Source of the DNA: Rhinolophus ferrumequinum
Taxonomy: Eukaryota > Chordata > Mammalia > Chiroptera > Rhinolophidae
DNA length: 64,000 nucleotides
Direction: 5' to 3'
Assembly (NCBI RefSeq): GCF_004115265.2
Contig: NC_046296.1
Coordinates: 13,832,795 to 13,896,794, forward strand
Made by a program: the position numbers and the translations under genes
Part shown: positions 23,730 through 36,439 of the stretch, in pieces
How the letters are laid out: every line of letters begins with the position of its first letter
How positions within the stretch are numbered: position 1 is the first letter of the stretch
The notes under the pieces: model-generated
Told to the model about the DNA's origin: nothing
Seen by the model: only the letters and a program-made list of their open reading frames with translations
Database searches by the model: none

Positions 23730-26130
23730 GAACAGTGTCCATTCTGAAGGACTAGCCAAATGAATCCTTTCTCATCAGTTATGGATCTTATGTGTCCAAA
23801 GCCTAAAATAATCAGTTCCAAGGATAAGCACGGAATAGGATTACTATTGAAACAGAATTTTAAAATTACGTCAGTTGTTCTGGGTTTATAGAAGACTTCA
23901 GAATATTTTTTTGTGAATAATAATAATTTAAAAAGCCTTGAGTTGCTTCGTTTAGTAGTGCCAGTTTAAGAAATGTAGTCATACATTGTGGGGAGGGAGG
24001 ATACTGGAAGAGGAGAAGGGACAAAATATTAAGAATACAATATTACAAGGCTTTTTCTTTCTTGTGATTTAATACACCCTGGTCCTGAAAGGCACAATCC
24101 AGGGGAGGACCTGGGCCCATGTGTATGTAGGATTATGGGACCTTCTGGAAGAGAGAGTTTCAAGGTCCCAGATTCTTCTCTCCTGATAATGAATTGAAAA
24201 TTGTTTCTGAAAGAACATGTAAGGGAAGGATCTACTGCTGGACGTCACTCAGTGATCAAAGTAAAAGTTTATCTTTGGGTGTTGCTATTTTCCTAAAAGA
24301 TGGGTTACAATACTACCTTTGGATCTCAGTGCCTTGAAGTCTCTGCATTTATTGGAACTTTCTTTAGGAAGCTTTTCTTAACCCTGACTCATTTTCCAAT
24401 TCCTTCCAGGCCTGCTGTCTCATGCTTGGACTCCTTTTGCCAGAAATAAGATGTTTTTATTTTTATTCCAACAAAGGAAGTTTAAACTGAAGGTTTTGTT
24501 AGTGGGGGAAGCAGAGTGAGGAAAAGAGAAAAAATGTCATGACAGCACTGGAAACTGTAGAAATATGAAGGAGCAAAGCACCCAATGGCTTTTATTCAGT
24601 ACAGGAACCAGTTTTCTACCTGAGAGAATCTGTAGGTTTTCATACATCTTAGAAACTTGGCAGTGGATGTGGATGCATTTAGATATGGGAGAGAGTAAAC
24701 AGCCAGTGTTGAATTTGAAACACTTTCAATTATTGCTTCTTCTCTCCCACAGGACAACTTATTTGGAGCCTGATGGCATCAAGAGCTGTCAACTTGAAGC
24801 TGGCAAGAGTCGGCTACCAGCTGTTCTCACTTCATACCAAGATCCAGCCACCAGAATCTCCTGAAAAGATCTCCCACTTCTCTGTCTTGGTGAGAATTCC
24901 TGAGTTTTTCTCCAGGGAGAGCTGGCACCGCTAAGATGAAAAAACATATGGAATATATGTTCTGCAGAGCTTAGATGATGTTGGCAGATGGAGGTGGAGG
25001 GGTGCTGAGGGTGCCAGAAATCTAAGCGGTGACATACCACATTTAGTAAGCTGCCAGCATGTGCATATTTGGTTTAATTAGCAGTTTCTGTAAGTCACAA
25101 GCATATGCTTTGTTACTTCTTGTTGTTTTAATAGTAAGCTATTATGTTCTTTAGTGAAATCTTATGTCTTCTCCGAGTGAGTTTTGCTTATAATCAGCAA
25201 CTCAGAAGCATATGTCACACCCAGCCTTTCCTGCACATGCCCCATCACCCCCTCCCTCTACCACCCTGCCTCTTGCTGTCCTGCAATAGGCATTATGGGC
25301 AGACACAGAGGAAGGGTACATGCTGATTCTGCTGTGGGCTCTGTTATGGGAACGGAGTATGGAAATGAACCAGAAAAGGCTCTGGGACCAAAAGAATCCA
25401 ACACAGCTAGAATCAGGGACATGCCCTGTTAAATTCTGAAAAGAAAGGTAGTGGAAGCCAGAGGCTCACAATGGAGTGGGTAACAAAGCCAGAGAACTCT
25501 GGGGCCAAGTCCGGATAGAGAAAGATAACAGACCAAGGATGCCATAGCAAGAACTGAGCCTGATGCTGAATTGAAAAGTTTCTGAGGTCAGTGCTCTTTG
25601 ACTGTGCTTCTATGTGACTACCAAATTAGGTGATATGGCCCAGTTCACTGAAATTGAAGCTTTCATTTCATTTGACCCTTTGGAACCCAAGTTTTTATAG
25701 TGTCCCCCTTGTGTCATCCTGAGATTTCTCAGGGATGCCTGCGTGTTCCACAGAACTCTCCTGGCCTTCCTTGCCTCCTCAGCCAACCATTTGCATATGT
25801 ATCACATTTTTTGTTTGCTCTGCCATGGACCACCTCCAGCACATTTTTAGACCAGCTTCCTTTAAGATGCTACTGCTATCTACGGTGTGGCTTCATGGCA
25901 ATCATTGACAGAGACCTTTTCTTAAATGCCCTCAGTAACAGCTGGGACCAGACTATGTTTAAAATACTTTAGTAATAGATGAGAAGACAATGGAAGATTA
26001 CAGTGAGATCTAGGTCTTGTATCCTACAGGCCCAGACCAGAGCCCATTCCCAAAGATGCTTTCCTGCCTGGTCTACATCTTGATACCAGGAGTCAGAGGC
26101 CAGTTTACCTCACCAAAATGTTAGTATTCT
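23730..26130. other. Intergenic, no recognised gene
   Basis: No conserved gene. The only structure noticed is the inverted partner (25990-26123) of 22786-22925. Open frames here show no domain. Confidence 0.45.
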
Positions 26131-26133
26131 GGA

Positions 26134-26275
26134 ACAGTGCTTCTCAGACTTTAATGTGCATTTAAATCACCTGGGGATCTTATTTAAATGCACATTTTGA
26201 TTTAATCGGTTGGAGGTGGGACCTAAGATTCTGCATTTCTAACAAGTTCCCAGATGATACTAAAGACCATATTTA
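26134..26275. mobile_element. hAT-type non-autonomous DNA transposon (MER family)
   Basis: CAGTGCTTCTCAGACTTTAA, AATCACCTGGGGATCTTATT and GATTCTGCATTTCTAACAAG are typical of a small Charlie-group (hAT) element. The precise MER name is uncertain. Confidence 0.65.
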
Positions 26276-26642
26276 GAATATCAAAACCTGTATCATGCCT
26301 TTCTTGCTCAGAATTTAAGGTCAACTAGGAAGAGAACTAAGAAGAAGAAAGAAGTTCTTGTCGCTTAAGCCTAGGATCTTTTCCTGATCTCTTATTTCCT
26401 TTATTAGGTCCAGTCTTAACCTAAGACAGTTGACAATGTCTGCCTACCCCCTCCTTAAGGAGACTTACAATAGAATAACATACAAAATTATGACATATTG
26501 CAGCATTATTCATTCTTAACTTACTCCATAGTTGAGATATCCATTCCCTGATTCAGACTGTGCTTGGCCTAATCCAAGCTAGTTTTTGTTCACTTTTAGC
26601 TTAAAGATCATCTCTTGACATTCTTGGACAAACTTCTTGAAT

Positions 26643-26647
<5 letters not shown>

Positions 26648-26688
<41 letters not shown>

Positions 26689-26703
26689 ACACACACACAC
26701 ACA
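26648..26703. repeat. (CT)n(AC)n compound microsatellite
   Basis: About 20 CT units pass directly into about 8 AC units. Confidence 0.95.
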
Positions 26704-27004
26704 ACCCTTTACATATGGAAAACAATAATAAGCAGGCATAGGACAGCGAAACCAACTATCTGTAACACATACATCTCTACATAAAAAAAGTCCAGAAATA
26801 AATATCTGCTACAACATACAGTTTACATGACTAAAGGAAAAACTCAGTTCCAGTTTTAAATATTTGAATTCAAGTTAAACAATGGCTAACTACTTTAATT
26901 TCCATAATTAATACATCCAATTTGGTACTTTGCCTAGAAAAATAACCATTTGCTTTAAAAGGCATATTCATGTCTGCCTTTTTATTAGAAAACAGTCTGT
27001 ATTA

Positions 27005-27560
27005 GTTATACTTTTTTATATTACAGATTACCTCAAACATAGTGGCTTAAAAGCAAACATATTATTTCACAGAATCTGTAGGTCAGACCCAGTTCCCTGA
27101 CCTACCAAAACTATGAAATAAGTGTTTGAGTTTCTCATAAGGCAACAGTCAAGGTGTCATTCAGGGTTGCAGTCTCATCTGAAGGCTTGACAGGAGAAAG
27201 TTTCTGTTTCAAACTCATATGGTTATTGAAAAGATTTGTTTCTCATGGGCTGTTGGACAGAGGGCCTCAGTTTCTTGATGATTGCTTCCCTCAGTTCCTT
27301 CCAAGTAGGCCTCTCTAAGTTTCTCTCCACGTAGGCAGCTCACAACATGGCAGCTTTCTTCATCAGAGTGGGTAACTAAGAGGGCAGGAGAGAGCACCAG
27401 TAAGAGAGAAACAGTGCAAGTAAAATAGAAGTCATGGTCATCTGTGACATAATTATGGAACATTTATCCCATTATTTTTGTCATATTCTGTTGGTAAGAA
27501 GCAAATCACTAGGTCTAGCCCACATGCAATGAGGAGGGAGTGCACAAAGGGTGTCAAAGC
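27005..27560. repeat. Old mammalian interspersed repeat, family not assigned
   Basis: A series of motifs known from a widespread ancient mammalian repeat: CATAGTGGCTTAAAA, CATCTGAAGGCTTGACAGG, CTCACAACATGGCAGCT, TCTGTTGGTAAGAAGCAAAT and CTAGGTCTAGCCCACATG. I recognise the pattern but cannot assign the family. Confidence 0.55.
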
Positions 27561-28885
27561 CAAGTAGCAGAAATCATGAGAGTCCATCACAGTGGACGCT
27601 AACCATATTGACCAAAGCTTTGAAAATATGTTTTCTGGTTCTAATGATCAAGTTACACAAATAAGAATTAGAAATCAGTGATTCCAATTGATTTCTTCAT
27701 CTCACCATTACCCAAAAAGCACCCAGTATTGCCTATCTTTACCTGTAACTGCTCCGTTGGATGCTACTACCCTTCAGGGCAAAACTCTGAGGGATAAATA
27801 AGGTGAAAGGTTTAGAATAGTCAATATCACACGTCCCTTCCAACACTGAAATTCCAGGGTGCTTTTCTTTTTTTCTAGTGTATTAGAAATTATAAGGGCT
27901 CTATAGCTATTTGTTGACTTGATTTTATTTAGCTGAAAAATTTACAGACTACAAGGTGACACGATGAAAGTCAAAACAGGATTGGCTGAAAAGATTGTAA
28001 AATGATTTTATACGTGTCAACTTTTAATGTAATGGGATTTCTCCCTATACCTCCCCTGCCACTGCCCCTTTCTAATAATTGTCACTTGACATGGTTAAAA
28101 TCGCAAGTGAAAAAAAAAAATCTGTATTTGTTTATATTGCCTATAACTTCTCTTTTTTAAGACCTCAGCATGTCCTTTTACAGAATCCTTCCTCTACTTC
28201 CATTCAGCCTCCTGAGTGAATAATTGATGGTATTTCAAAGGCAGAAGAAGAGAACTTAGGAGAAGAGCATTTCTGTTCCTTTCCCTTCTCTGAGTGGTGT
28301 GTATCCCAGGATGAATTATTATTCTTTGTCTATTTATGTAACATTGGTCCTTAACCATCTCTCATAGAAAATCCTTCTTATCTTTCTTCAAATGGAAGAA
28401 CTTTTCCAACAGATCTTGAGGAGCAGAGTATGGACTTGAGTAAGGAACAGATAGATGAGAAGTTTTTAGATTGAAAAAAAAAAAAAAACAAAACAAAACT
28501 ATACAGATGCTTCCTTTGATTGGTCTAAAGGAAAGGATATTCCCAGAGGCAAGTAGAGCAGGCTTTTTGGGTTTCCTAATGAGACTGAGCTGGGATGATG
28601 TCACCTGGGTCTTCAGGAATTTTCTATCCATCTCAAAGCTTTACTAGAGCCAGAACTATAAGTAAAAATGTATTATTTTTCCCTCTTCTGAAAAATTTAA
28701 GCTAAAATGATACTGTAGCTTTCTCAAGGGGAGGGACATAAATGACGAGGCAGAAACTTGTTCTTACCTGGGTGGCCACCAGCAGAGGAAAAAGAAGAGA
28801 TCCAATTCATCCCCAAGCATTCAAGGTTAAAAGACTGAGTGTGTAGTGGAAAAAAGATGAATCGTAGGGGGCTGTGGGGTGCTTT
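27560..28885. other. Intergenic, nothing recognised
   Basis: AT-rich sequence with poly(A) at about 28111-28121 and 28475-28489. No gene seen. Confidence 0.45.
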
Positions 28886-28889
28886 TAGA

Positions 28890-28985
28890 GCTAGGGAAAT
28901 CCTGAGTGAGTTATTCTAGCTTTTTGATATTAGGCAAGTTAAATAAACTCTCTCAGCCTTGTTTTACTCATCTGTGCAATGTTTT
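28890..28985 (+). mobile_element. MIR SINE fragment
   Basis: ATTAGGCAAGTTAAATAAAC, CTCTCAGCCTTGTTTTACTC and ATCTGTGCAATG match the MIR core (splicing-like 'CTCAGTTTCCTCATCTGTAA' segment). Confidence 0.55.
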
Positions 28986-29111
28986 AATACCCCCACAGTC
29001 TTTCTGAACACTACTACTTTTACATTTTCCACATGTTCTACTAAAGCATTCATTTATTCATTCTTTTTTTTTTTTTTTTTTTTTCCCCTAGGTAACTGTC
29101 ATTATTCTAGG

Positions 29112-29340
29112 TTAGGGTTTCTCAATGGCAGTGCTATTGACATTTTGGGATAAATAACTTTGTTGTACAGGACTATCCTGTGCATTGTAGTCTGTTTATC
29201 AACATCCTGGATTTTGACGCACTAGACGCCAAGAACTGCACCATCTCCCCACGCCCCAGTTGTGGCGGTGAAAAAAATCTCTTCAAACACTGTCAAATGT
29301 CCCCAGAGGAACAAGTCGGCTCCTTTTGAAAAAACCACCA
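29112..29340 (+). mobile_element. MER5A-like hAT-Charlie element
   Basis: Close to the MER5A pattern over its length: AGGGTTTCTCAATGGCAGTG, CTATTGACATTTTGGG, TCCTGTGCATTGTAG, GCCAAGAACTGCACCATCTC, GTCAAATGTCCCCAGAGG and a degenerate right end. Non-coding, non-autonomous. Confidence 0.8.
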
Positions 29341-29344
29341 TTCT

Positions 29345-29995
29345 AGATGCTAGGGATACAAAACTTGTTAAGGTGCCTGCAAATGTCAAGCAGACAATTA
29401 AATATCTGATTTCAAAGCTAAGGAATATGATAAGATGGAGATCCAAAAATTGGGACTTAAAAAAAAAAAAAGAGCTAGTGAAAATCAAGAAAAGAGATTA
29501 AATCACCTTTTCAAATTGTACAAAATAAAAGAATCAGCTATGGCTGAAATCCTGAGGAATACTGCCAAAAAAAGATTGCTACGGGTCATTCCAAATCCAT
29601 TCTTCCATTTTCCCATGGTAAGGAGGTTTGAGCTATGCACATGCTTATCATGCCAGAGACCACATTTCCCAGCATCCCTTGTAGTTACATGGCCTTACCA
29701 CGAAGCTCAACACCTAGGATAGGAGGAGAGGTGTGTACAACTGTTGGGTTATTTTTAACTTGGAGATAAGTTGATTGGCTTGGGATGACACTCTTTTCCC
29801 TTCCACTGGCTGGAATGCAGAGAGGGCAGTATGTTGCCACCCAGCAGCCTACCCGTCTGTCTCCTTGTACCTGCCCCCAAAGAAAGGAGAGTCTGTGAGA
29901 CGGATCCTTTCAGGGACTTTGCTTCACCTTTGTGCTTGCACCTCAGGTCTCCCTGTTTGGTCCCAGAAAGATGGCTGGTTAGCCAATGACGAATA
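29345..29995. other. Intergenic, nothing firmly recognised
   Basis: 29610-29700 (CACATTTCCCAGCATCCCTT, GTAGTTACATGGCC) resembles an ancient repeat seen in many mammals, but I cannot name it. The remainder is unassigned. Confidence 0.4.
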
Positions 29996-29999
29996 AGAT

Positions 30000-30485
30000 T
30001 CCCCACGGGGGGGACAACTCAAGCCAGGCACAGCTGCGTGGGGACCAACAGTAGAATCCACGGGGTTCATAGACGTGGGCACAGCACCCCACTTTCCCCC
30101 GGCTAAGGAGAGCCTCTGCTTCTGTGGCTGCGTTCCTTTCCAAAACCTGCAAGGGAAGTGATTCAATGATGTGCTCTCCATCTATTCATATGCATAAAGG
30201 TTTTGTCCCTGGGGGAAGTACAGACATCCTGAGACTTACAGTTCTGCTGCCTGCAGGCAAGGGTGATTGGCTTGAATCAGTTTCCAATTATGATGTATGG
30301 GATTCACAGATCTTGAGATTGACAAGCTTTATCTCCTTTGCTTCCCCCACCTAACTAATAAAACCTATGCGTAGGCCCGATTTGGGGTCCATTCCTTGAG
30401 GCTGGAGCCCCTTGGCCCTGCTTCACTGTATTCATGGATATTCTCTTTTCTTAATCCTGCGCTGCCCTCCTTGTTCCCCACAACC
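30000..30485 (+). mobile_element. LTR-like segment, endogenous retrovirus class not assigned
   Basis: A GC-rich block with a poly(A) signal (AATAAAACC near 30357), followed after about 120 bp by a CT-rich U5-like stretch (CATGGATATTCTCTTTTCTT) ending CCCCACA at about 30483. This is the usual R-U5 layout. A clear TG start and target duplication were not found, so the boundaries are approximate. Confidence 0.4.
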
Positions 30486-30489
30486 CTCA

Positions 30490-30930
30490 TCGCCTGGGAC
30501 AGGACAGCAGTGTCCCTGCTTCAGTCAGGTAGATAAGAACAGTTCTATTAGGTAAAAGAAAAGTGTTTATGCAGGAGTCAGAAACTCAATGATGTGAAAT
30601 GATCCAGAAAAGTGTGGCCTAATGGAAGTCAAAGAAGTTAGAGATCCTCAGGAAGGAAAAAGTAATTAACAGTACTACAGAGGTAAGTCTGGTTAAATGA
30701 GAGGTAGAAAAATCATTAGACAAATTGATTACCTTAGTGATAGTGATTTTGGGAGAGTTCTGGGAGTATCAGGACAATTGCAAGAGTAAAATAGAAATAT
30801 AAAATAGTGTGGTTAATATAGGCAACACTTTAAAAAATTTGGATGAGAAGGTAATGAATTAAATGTGAATGAGCTTGGGGTAGATAAAGGTTTAGGAAGG
30901 GTTAATTAAAAAAATAGTTTGAAGTAATTG
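30490..30930. other. Intergenic, nothing recognised
   Basis: Purine-rich sequence without gene signals. Confidence 0.4.
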
Positions 30931-30934
30931 CAGA

Positions 30935-31580
30935 TCCATAAGAATGTGCAAAGAAATGTGCAGGTGATCCCAAACACCCTTCACTGGCCTCTCCCAATGT
31001 TCAATCTTACGTAACTGTAGTATCAAAACAAAGAAACTGATATTAATATAACCACAGAATTTATTCAGATTTTATCATTTATGCATGCACTTACGTGTAT
31101 GTGTGTAAGTGTATAGCTGTATAAAATTTATCACATGTGTGTTTTTTGGTGACCATCACTACAATGAAGATACTTAACAACATCACAAGACTTTTTTTTA
31201 TCCCTTTGTAGCCTCACTGACCCCTTCTCTTTTCTCCCTAAAGCTTTGCTATCACTAACCTGTCCCACATCTTTATAATTAGGTTAGTTCATGAACATTT
31301 TATAAAGGGAAACAGCAATGGGTATCCTTTTGGATTTTTCACTTGAATAATTTTCTAGAGTTTTTCCAAGTTTTGTGTTTCTCAATAGTTTGTTTTTGTT
31401 ACACCTGACTAGTATTCTATGGTCTGGATGTACGACAGTTTGTTTAACCATTCAATGATTGAAAGGCAATGGAGTAGTTTCCAGTTTTTTTCTTTTTTTT
31501 TGCTATTAAAATAAAGCTGCTATGAAATTTTCTTTGTACGTTTCTATATGAAAATATGTTTTCATTTCTCCGGGATCTAT
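30935..31580 (-). mobile_element. LINE-1 3' UTR, antisense (L1M type)
   Basis: Antisense L1 patterns: TGTTTCTCAATAGTTTGTTT, AGTATTCTATGGTCTGGATG, CAGTTTGTTTAACCATTCA, CAGTTTTTTTCTTTTTTTTG, AATAAAGCTGCTATGAA and ATGTTTTCATTTCTC. Confidence 0.65.
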
Positions 31581-31589
31581 GCTTAGCGG

Positions 31590-31900
31590 TGCTCAGAGGG
31601 GGACTTACAGCCTTAAATAAAGACACTATCTTAGAGAAGGAGGGAGGTCTCAAATAATTGATCTGATTCATTACCTAGGAAACTGAACAAAATAAAGAGA
31701 AGAAAGGAAATAATCAAGATAAGAGCAAAAGCTAATAATCAACATTCAGAAAGAAACTTGTCCTAAGAGACCTTTATAGAGTACTCCACCCATCAAAAGA
31801 TGAATACACGTTTTTTTCAAGTACAGAGAGACATGTACCAACGTTAACCATGTTCTGAACCATGAAAGTTACTTAAATCAGCTCATTTTCTCCATTCTTT
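31590..31900 (+). mobile_element. LINE-1 ORF2 pieces
   Basis: GGACTTACAGCCTTAAATAA, GGTCTCAAATAATTGATCTG and AGGAAATAATCAAGATAAGA match L1 ORF2. The following GATGAATACACGTTTTTTTC and CATGTTCTGAACCATGAAAG match its endonuclease-domain segment. The order is rearranged relative to an intact L1. Confidence 0.55.
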
Positions 31901-31939
31901 TCAGTATGGTTGCATGACTCATTGCAAACAAGTAGATTC

Positions 31940-32065
31940 ATTCGGTTTCATGTACAGGCTACCTTGGATTCCTTCCAATTTTATCAAAGCATAATGCTGT
32001 ACATCTGAAGTATATACACTTTTTGCCAATTATACTGCAATAAAGCTAGGTGAAAAATAACCTTT
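31940..32065. mobile_element. LINE-1-like 3' terminal fragment
   Basis: CATCTGAAGTATATACAC, GCCAATTATACTGCAATAAA and a terminal A-rich run resemble the end of an L1 3' UTR. Confidence 0.45.
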
Positions 32066-32159
32066 TTCTAAAAAAGGCTATTCAATGGATAGTCTTTTAA
32101 GAAATGGTGCTGAAACAATTTGATGTCCATATGCAAAATAAATTAACCTTGACCAAAGT

Positions 32160-32890
32160 ATCACATGAAAACTTTCTCAACATCATTCATTATTAGACGG
32201 AGGCAGATTAAAATCACAATGAGATGTCACTACACACCTATTAGATAGGCTAAAATTAGAAGGATTGACTGTACTGAGAATGAAAAACACTTGGAACTCT
32301 CATACACTGCTGGTGTCCACATAAGGGATATAGTCACTTTAGAAAATTTGTGGCAGTTTTTAAAATGTTAAATATAAACTTAGTGTACAGTGCAGGTATC
32401 CCACTTCTAGATAATTACCCTAAATAATAAAAAGCATGTGTCTCTACATAAACTTGTACACTAACATTCACAGCAGCTTTGTTTATAATAGACAAAAACT
32501 GAAAACCACCCAAATGTCCAGAATAGACAAATTGTTATATCCACACCATAGTATTACATAACAATGAAAATAAATGACGTATGGATACATGCAATAATAT
32601 AAATGAATCTTAAAATAATTATGATAAGTATAAGAAACTAGAGAGAAAAAATGAAGTATATATAATGTATTATTCAATTTACGTGAAATTCTAGGAAAAG
32701 CTAATTAAACTTGTTTATAATGTCAGAAAGCAGATTAGTAGTTGCCCTGTGTTAGGGGGATTGGAAAAGTTATGGTTGAGCGGTGGGGATGGGAGAAGAA
32801 ACCCTTAGTGGTGATGGATGTTTATTATGTCAATTATTTTGATGATTTCATAGATATATACGTATGCCAAAATTTGTATACTTTAAATAT
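32160..32890 (+). mobile_element. LINE-1 3' UTR, old, plus strand
   Basis: Patterns in L1 order: AAATCACAATGAGATGTCAC, TTGGAACTCTCATACACTGC, CATTCACAGCAGCTTTGTTT, ATAATAGACAAAAACTG, AACCACCCAAATGTCCA and ATTAGTAGTTGCC. It is 5'-truncated and diverged. Confidence 0.75.
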
Positions 32891-33124
32891 GTACAGTTTT
32901 TTGCACCTCAAATATGGCTCGAAAAAGCTGCAAAGTCAAAACAAAATACAAAGGCACTTCATTAAATCAAAGATTCATTGGGAGGCTGGAGCACCAGGTC
33001 TGGACAACAAGAAAGAATGAGGAAAGTTTGGCAACTAAAAGTAGAAGGAAGATTGTGAAGTTAGAGCAATTTGATAAAACTGAGATAGGACAGGGCAGGG
33101 ACTCCAAGAAAAATCACTAACCAC

Positions 33125-33600
33125 CGGAAACAAAGGACCAACAAATTAAGCTGGGACAAGGAAACCAGCCAGAACTGGCCAAGACCAATATGGCAATTGA
33201 GAGTCACCTTCAAATAAGCTCCAGCCACATTATATGGTCATTGTAATATATCCCCTTACTAAATGACACAATCCCTAGCACCACGACACTTCTGGAAAAG
33301 ACCATATAAGGACAAAAAAGCGGTGTATTCTACATTCCCAGAAGAACCTATCCCATCTGAGAACTAATAAGAATATTCTTCCCCCTTATTTCCCTATTAA
33401 AAAGCTTGACTAATAAATCCACTGCTGTCAGCAGGGTCCAGGCGGTCTCTTGTCTAAGGGCAGCCTCTGCTCTGGCTGTGGAGTAGACTTTCGCTTTATT
33501 TTCTGGCTCTTGCTTGAATTCTTTCCTGCATGAAGCCAAGGACTCTCTTCCCTGCAACAACTTATATGAGCCACAACCGTTGAACCCCCTGCAGGACCTC
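33125..33600 (+). mobile_element. LTR-like segment, endogenous retrovirus class not assigned
   Basis: Contains a TATA-like CCATATAAGG near 33303 and a poly(A) signal AATAAATCC near 33412. These are followed by a U5-like stretch (TTTATTTTCTGGCTCTTGCT, TTGAATTCTTTCCTGCATGA). Boundaries and target duplications were not resolved. Confidence 0.45.
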
Positions 33601-33661
33601 CAGCTCCACAGCCACTGACAATGATCTCCTTTCTCTTTGTACCACTACCTGGTTGCGGCAT

Positions 33662-34132
33662 TCATTGCCACGCCTGGATCATATCCAGGGCCCTAGCCTC
33701 TATAAAACTGTGAGGTGGAGGATGGATAGCTGCCACCTTTGCTTCTGTAGTGGGAGCTGTGACCCTGCCTCTCACCACGAACTGCGCTGAGGGGGTGTTC
33801 CTCAACACATAGGAAGCGTTCTCATTCTGAGCAGCCAAGAGGGAAAAAAGACAAATGACTCTGTAAGCATGACATAGTTTCTGAAGGCATAAGGGGCCCT
33901 TCAGTCCTAGGGCTCCCTGACATACACCTGTGTAGACCATTCTGCTCCACTCACTCCTGGCTCTGTAGTTAGTTAGGGACACAGCTGAACTACCCAATAC
34001 CCACCCCTCTGTTATGTACGTACTGTGCATTTTCATTTGCAAAATTTGGTTCTCTGTTCCCTGGGATGTGCTACTGTAGCAGATATTTAATCTTAGAGGA
34101 TGTAGGGATAGATTAAACTCTTTTTTCTCCAT
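33662..34132 (-). other. 156-codon open frame of unknown nature
   Basis: The longest uninterrupted frame of the window. It begins with MEKKEFNLSLHPLRLNICYS and ends RALDMIQAWQ. It is hydrophilic overall with one weakly hydrophobic stretch (HAYRVICLFSLLAA). It lies directly beyond an LTR-like block and before an antisense L1 3' end, so repeat origin is plausible. I recognise no family. A functional protein is unlikely. Confidence 0.25.
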
Positions 34133-34136
34133 TTTT

Positions 34137-34300
34137 TGATGTATATTAAAGTTTATTGGGGTGACAATAGTTAGTAAAGTTACATAGGTTTCAGGTGTAC
34201 AATTCTGTAATGCATCGTCTATATATCACATTGTGTGTTCACCCCCCAGCGTCAGTTCTCCTAATGTCTGTGTCTAACCATCTGTGTTCTTAGAAGCAGA
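34137..34300 (-). mobile_element. LINE-1 3' end, antisense
   Basis: TATTAAAGTTTATTGGGGTG, ATAGGTTTCAGGTGTACAAT and TGTGTGTTCACCCCCCA are the antisense start of an L1 3' UTR common in laurasiatherian genomes. Confidence 0.6.
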
Positions 34301-34799
34301 CAGCTCATGCTTCTAATTTCTCCAGTGCTATACTCTGTCCTGGGCCAACTCTCCCTCTAGTGGTAGTTTTTTTAATCCTCCCACAATTACCTAAAAGCCT
34401 ACTCTTTACACTAGTGACATTCAAAAGTTGGATTGCTATTTACATTAAAAACACATATATTTTATATCTCAACTCTATTCACACATACATATATAACTAA
34501 AATAAAAGTTCCAAAAAACACTATTTATCCATACTTTGAAAAACAGTGCTTTGGACTATTACAAAAACCTCGTTGTCTATTAATAGGTATTTCTCCCAAA
34601 TAGACATACACAAACATGCACACTCTGTGACCAAATGCCTGATATACAGCACACCCTATTACTTTCTTTTATTTTAATACATTTGATACAAAGAGTTGGA
34701 AATGCTTCGAAGTAAAGAAACCTGCTCAACTTTGCATAACTTAGAGTTTCCCAAACTTAACCATGGAATGAGTATTCCCAAAGTGTATGTATGTGTGTG

Positions 34800-34813
34800 T
34801 ATATACATATACA

Positions 34814-34869
<56 letters not shown>

Positions 34870-34890
34870 TATACATATATATATATAAAC
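34800..34890. repeat. (TA)n/(CA)n microsatellite
   Basis: About 20 pure TA units in the centre, with mixed ATAC units on both sides. The open frames on both strands here (rich in IYIYIY) are artefacts. Confidence 0.95.
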
Positions 34891-36439
34891 ATTAAACAAA
34901 TCTATGAGTAGAATATTTATGAAATGAGTATTGCAAGAAATGAGATTTTGGGAATTTCTTTAAACATGAAGAAGAAATCCATAAATAAATCCAAGAGTCA
35001 AATATATATACAAATTGTAGCTGAGATGTATGCAGCTGGTATGCAATGGCCTCCCCAAGGTACACTAAAAACTGCATAGGAAGAAAGGACAAATGTGGTT
35101 GGGTGGTAAGAGGTGTGAAGGTGGAGGAGGGAGAATTCTGTTACAGCTGAAAGGGTTGAATCTTCAAGTTACAGTCAGGGATATTAGGAAATAGGGTCCC
35201 TCAGTTTGCCTAACTCCTAACCAGAGGTTATTTGTAGCTCCTGCTACTGCTGTCAGTGGTTAGAAATCTAGATGGAGAGTACAGTCAATGTTAGAGGCAG
35301 GAGCAGAGGCCCAGACACACGTGGGGCTGTGCTGATCCACTGTGTGCCAGTTCAATTGCCCATAGGGACTGGCAGAAGTCTAATCAGAACAAGTTAAATA
35401 CATAGTTCTGAAACCCAATGAACACTGGATAAATACAATGAGGGTCATGAGCAAATAGGCAGCTGGACAACTGCTGGAGTCTGGAGGGCAGTAAAAGGTC
35501 AGAAGCAGATATAATCCCTGGGGTAAGAGGTGAGTAGCCAAGGAAAGGAATCTACGTCAGAAAAACTAGCCAAGGTCAGAACGAGAGCCTGAGACAGTTA
35601 CGTCTTGTTGACTGCAGTAGAATTCTGTGGGGGTCCATCCCTGCCCACTTTCTCTAAGAACTCGGTTTCATACGCAGGTCCTACTTAAGAGGTTACCATA
35701 GCTCCCATAATAATACTACGTGAATCAAACTCCTTGCCCGAGTTGATTGAACTACAGTGAACACCCAGTCCTAGCGAGAATAATCATATACTCTCCTGAA
35801 AATGAATTTGTTCAGTGAGAATATAATCTTTTGAGTCACTGGAGTGAAAAGTTTGGTAGAACTCTAATACTCTAATGAGTTAGCCATGTTGGAACGCCTA
35901 GCCTGTACCCTACAGGCAAGGACACTGATTAGTTGAAAGAGTATGAACAAAATCCAATGAGATAAAGACAGGAAAAGAAGGAGAGAATACCCTCACTTTC
36001 TGACTTTGTTCTTCCTTTTCCTGGGACTTCATGAGACTCAGCTCTATGCCCTAATCTTGGGTGCATTGAGGTAAATCCACGTCCTTCCAGAAACATGCCA
36101 TTTTGTTTCATTGAGTTAGAATGCATATCAGAATCTAGCTAAGCCAACCTAAATGAAGCCTGTGTCCTACCTCAGGCAAGATGCCTTTGAGCTGTCAGCA
36201 ACCCAACAGGAGTATGGACTTTGAAGGAGGAAAGTTATTGAGAATTCAGATATTGATCTCACACAAAGTTATATCCACCTTAGTCCCTAAATGGAGGGGG
36301 AGTAGTTTCAATGAGAGAAAAATAAGAAATGACAAATATTAGGAGAGAGGGAAATATTTTATCAACTGTGTCAAGAGAAGGAGAGCTCTGGACTGTCTCA
36401 AAGGCTTTACATTAGAACCTCATTATGATTCCATTTGCA

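Noticed and set aside
34674-34911. Ile/Tyr-rich open frames on both strands
   Set aside because: Produced by the TA/CA microsatellite.
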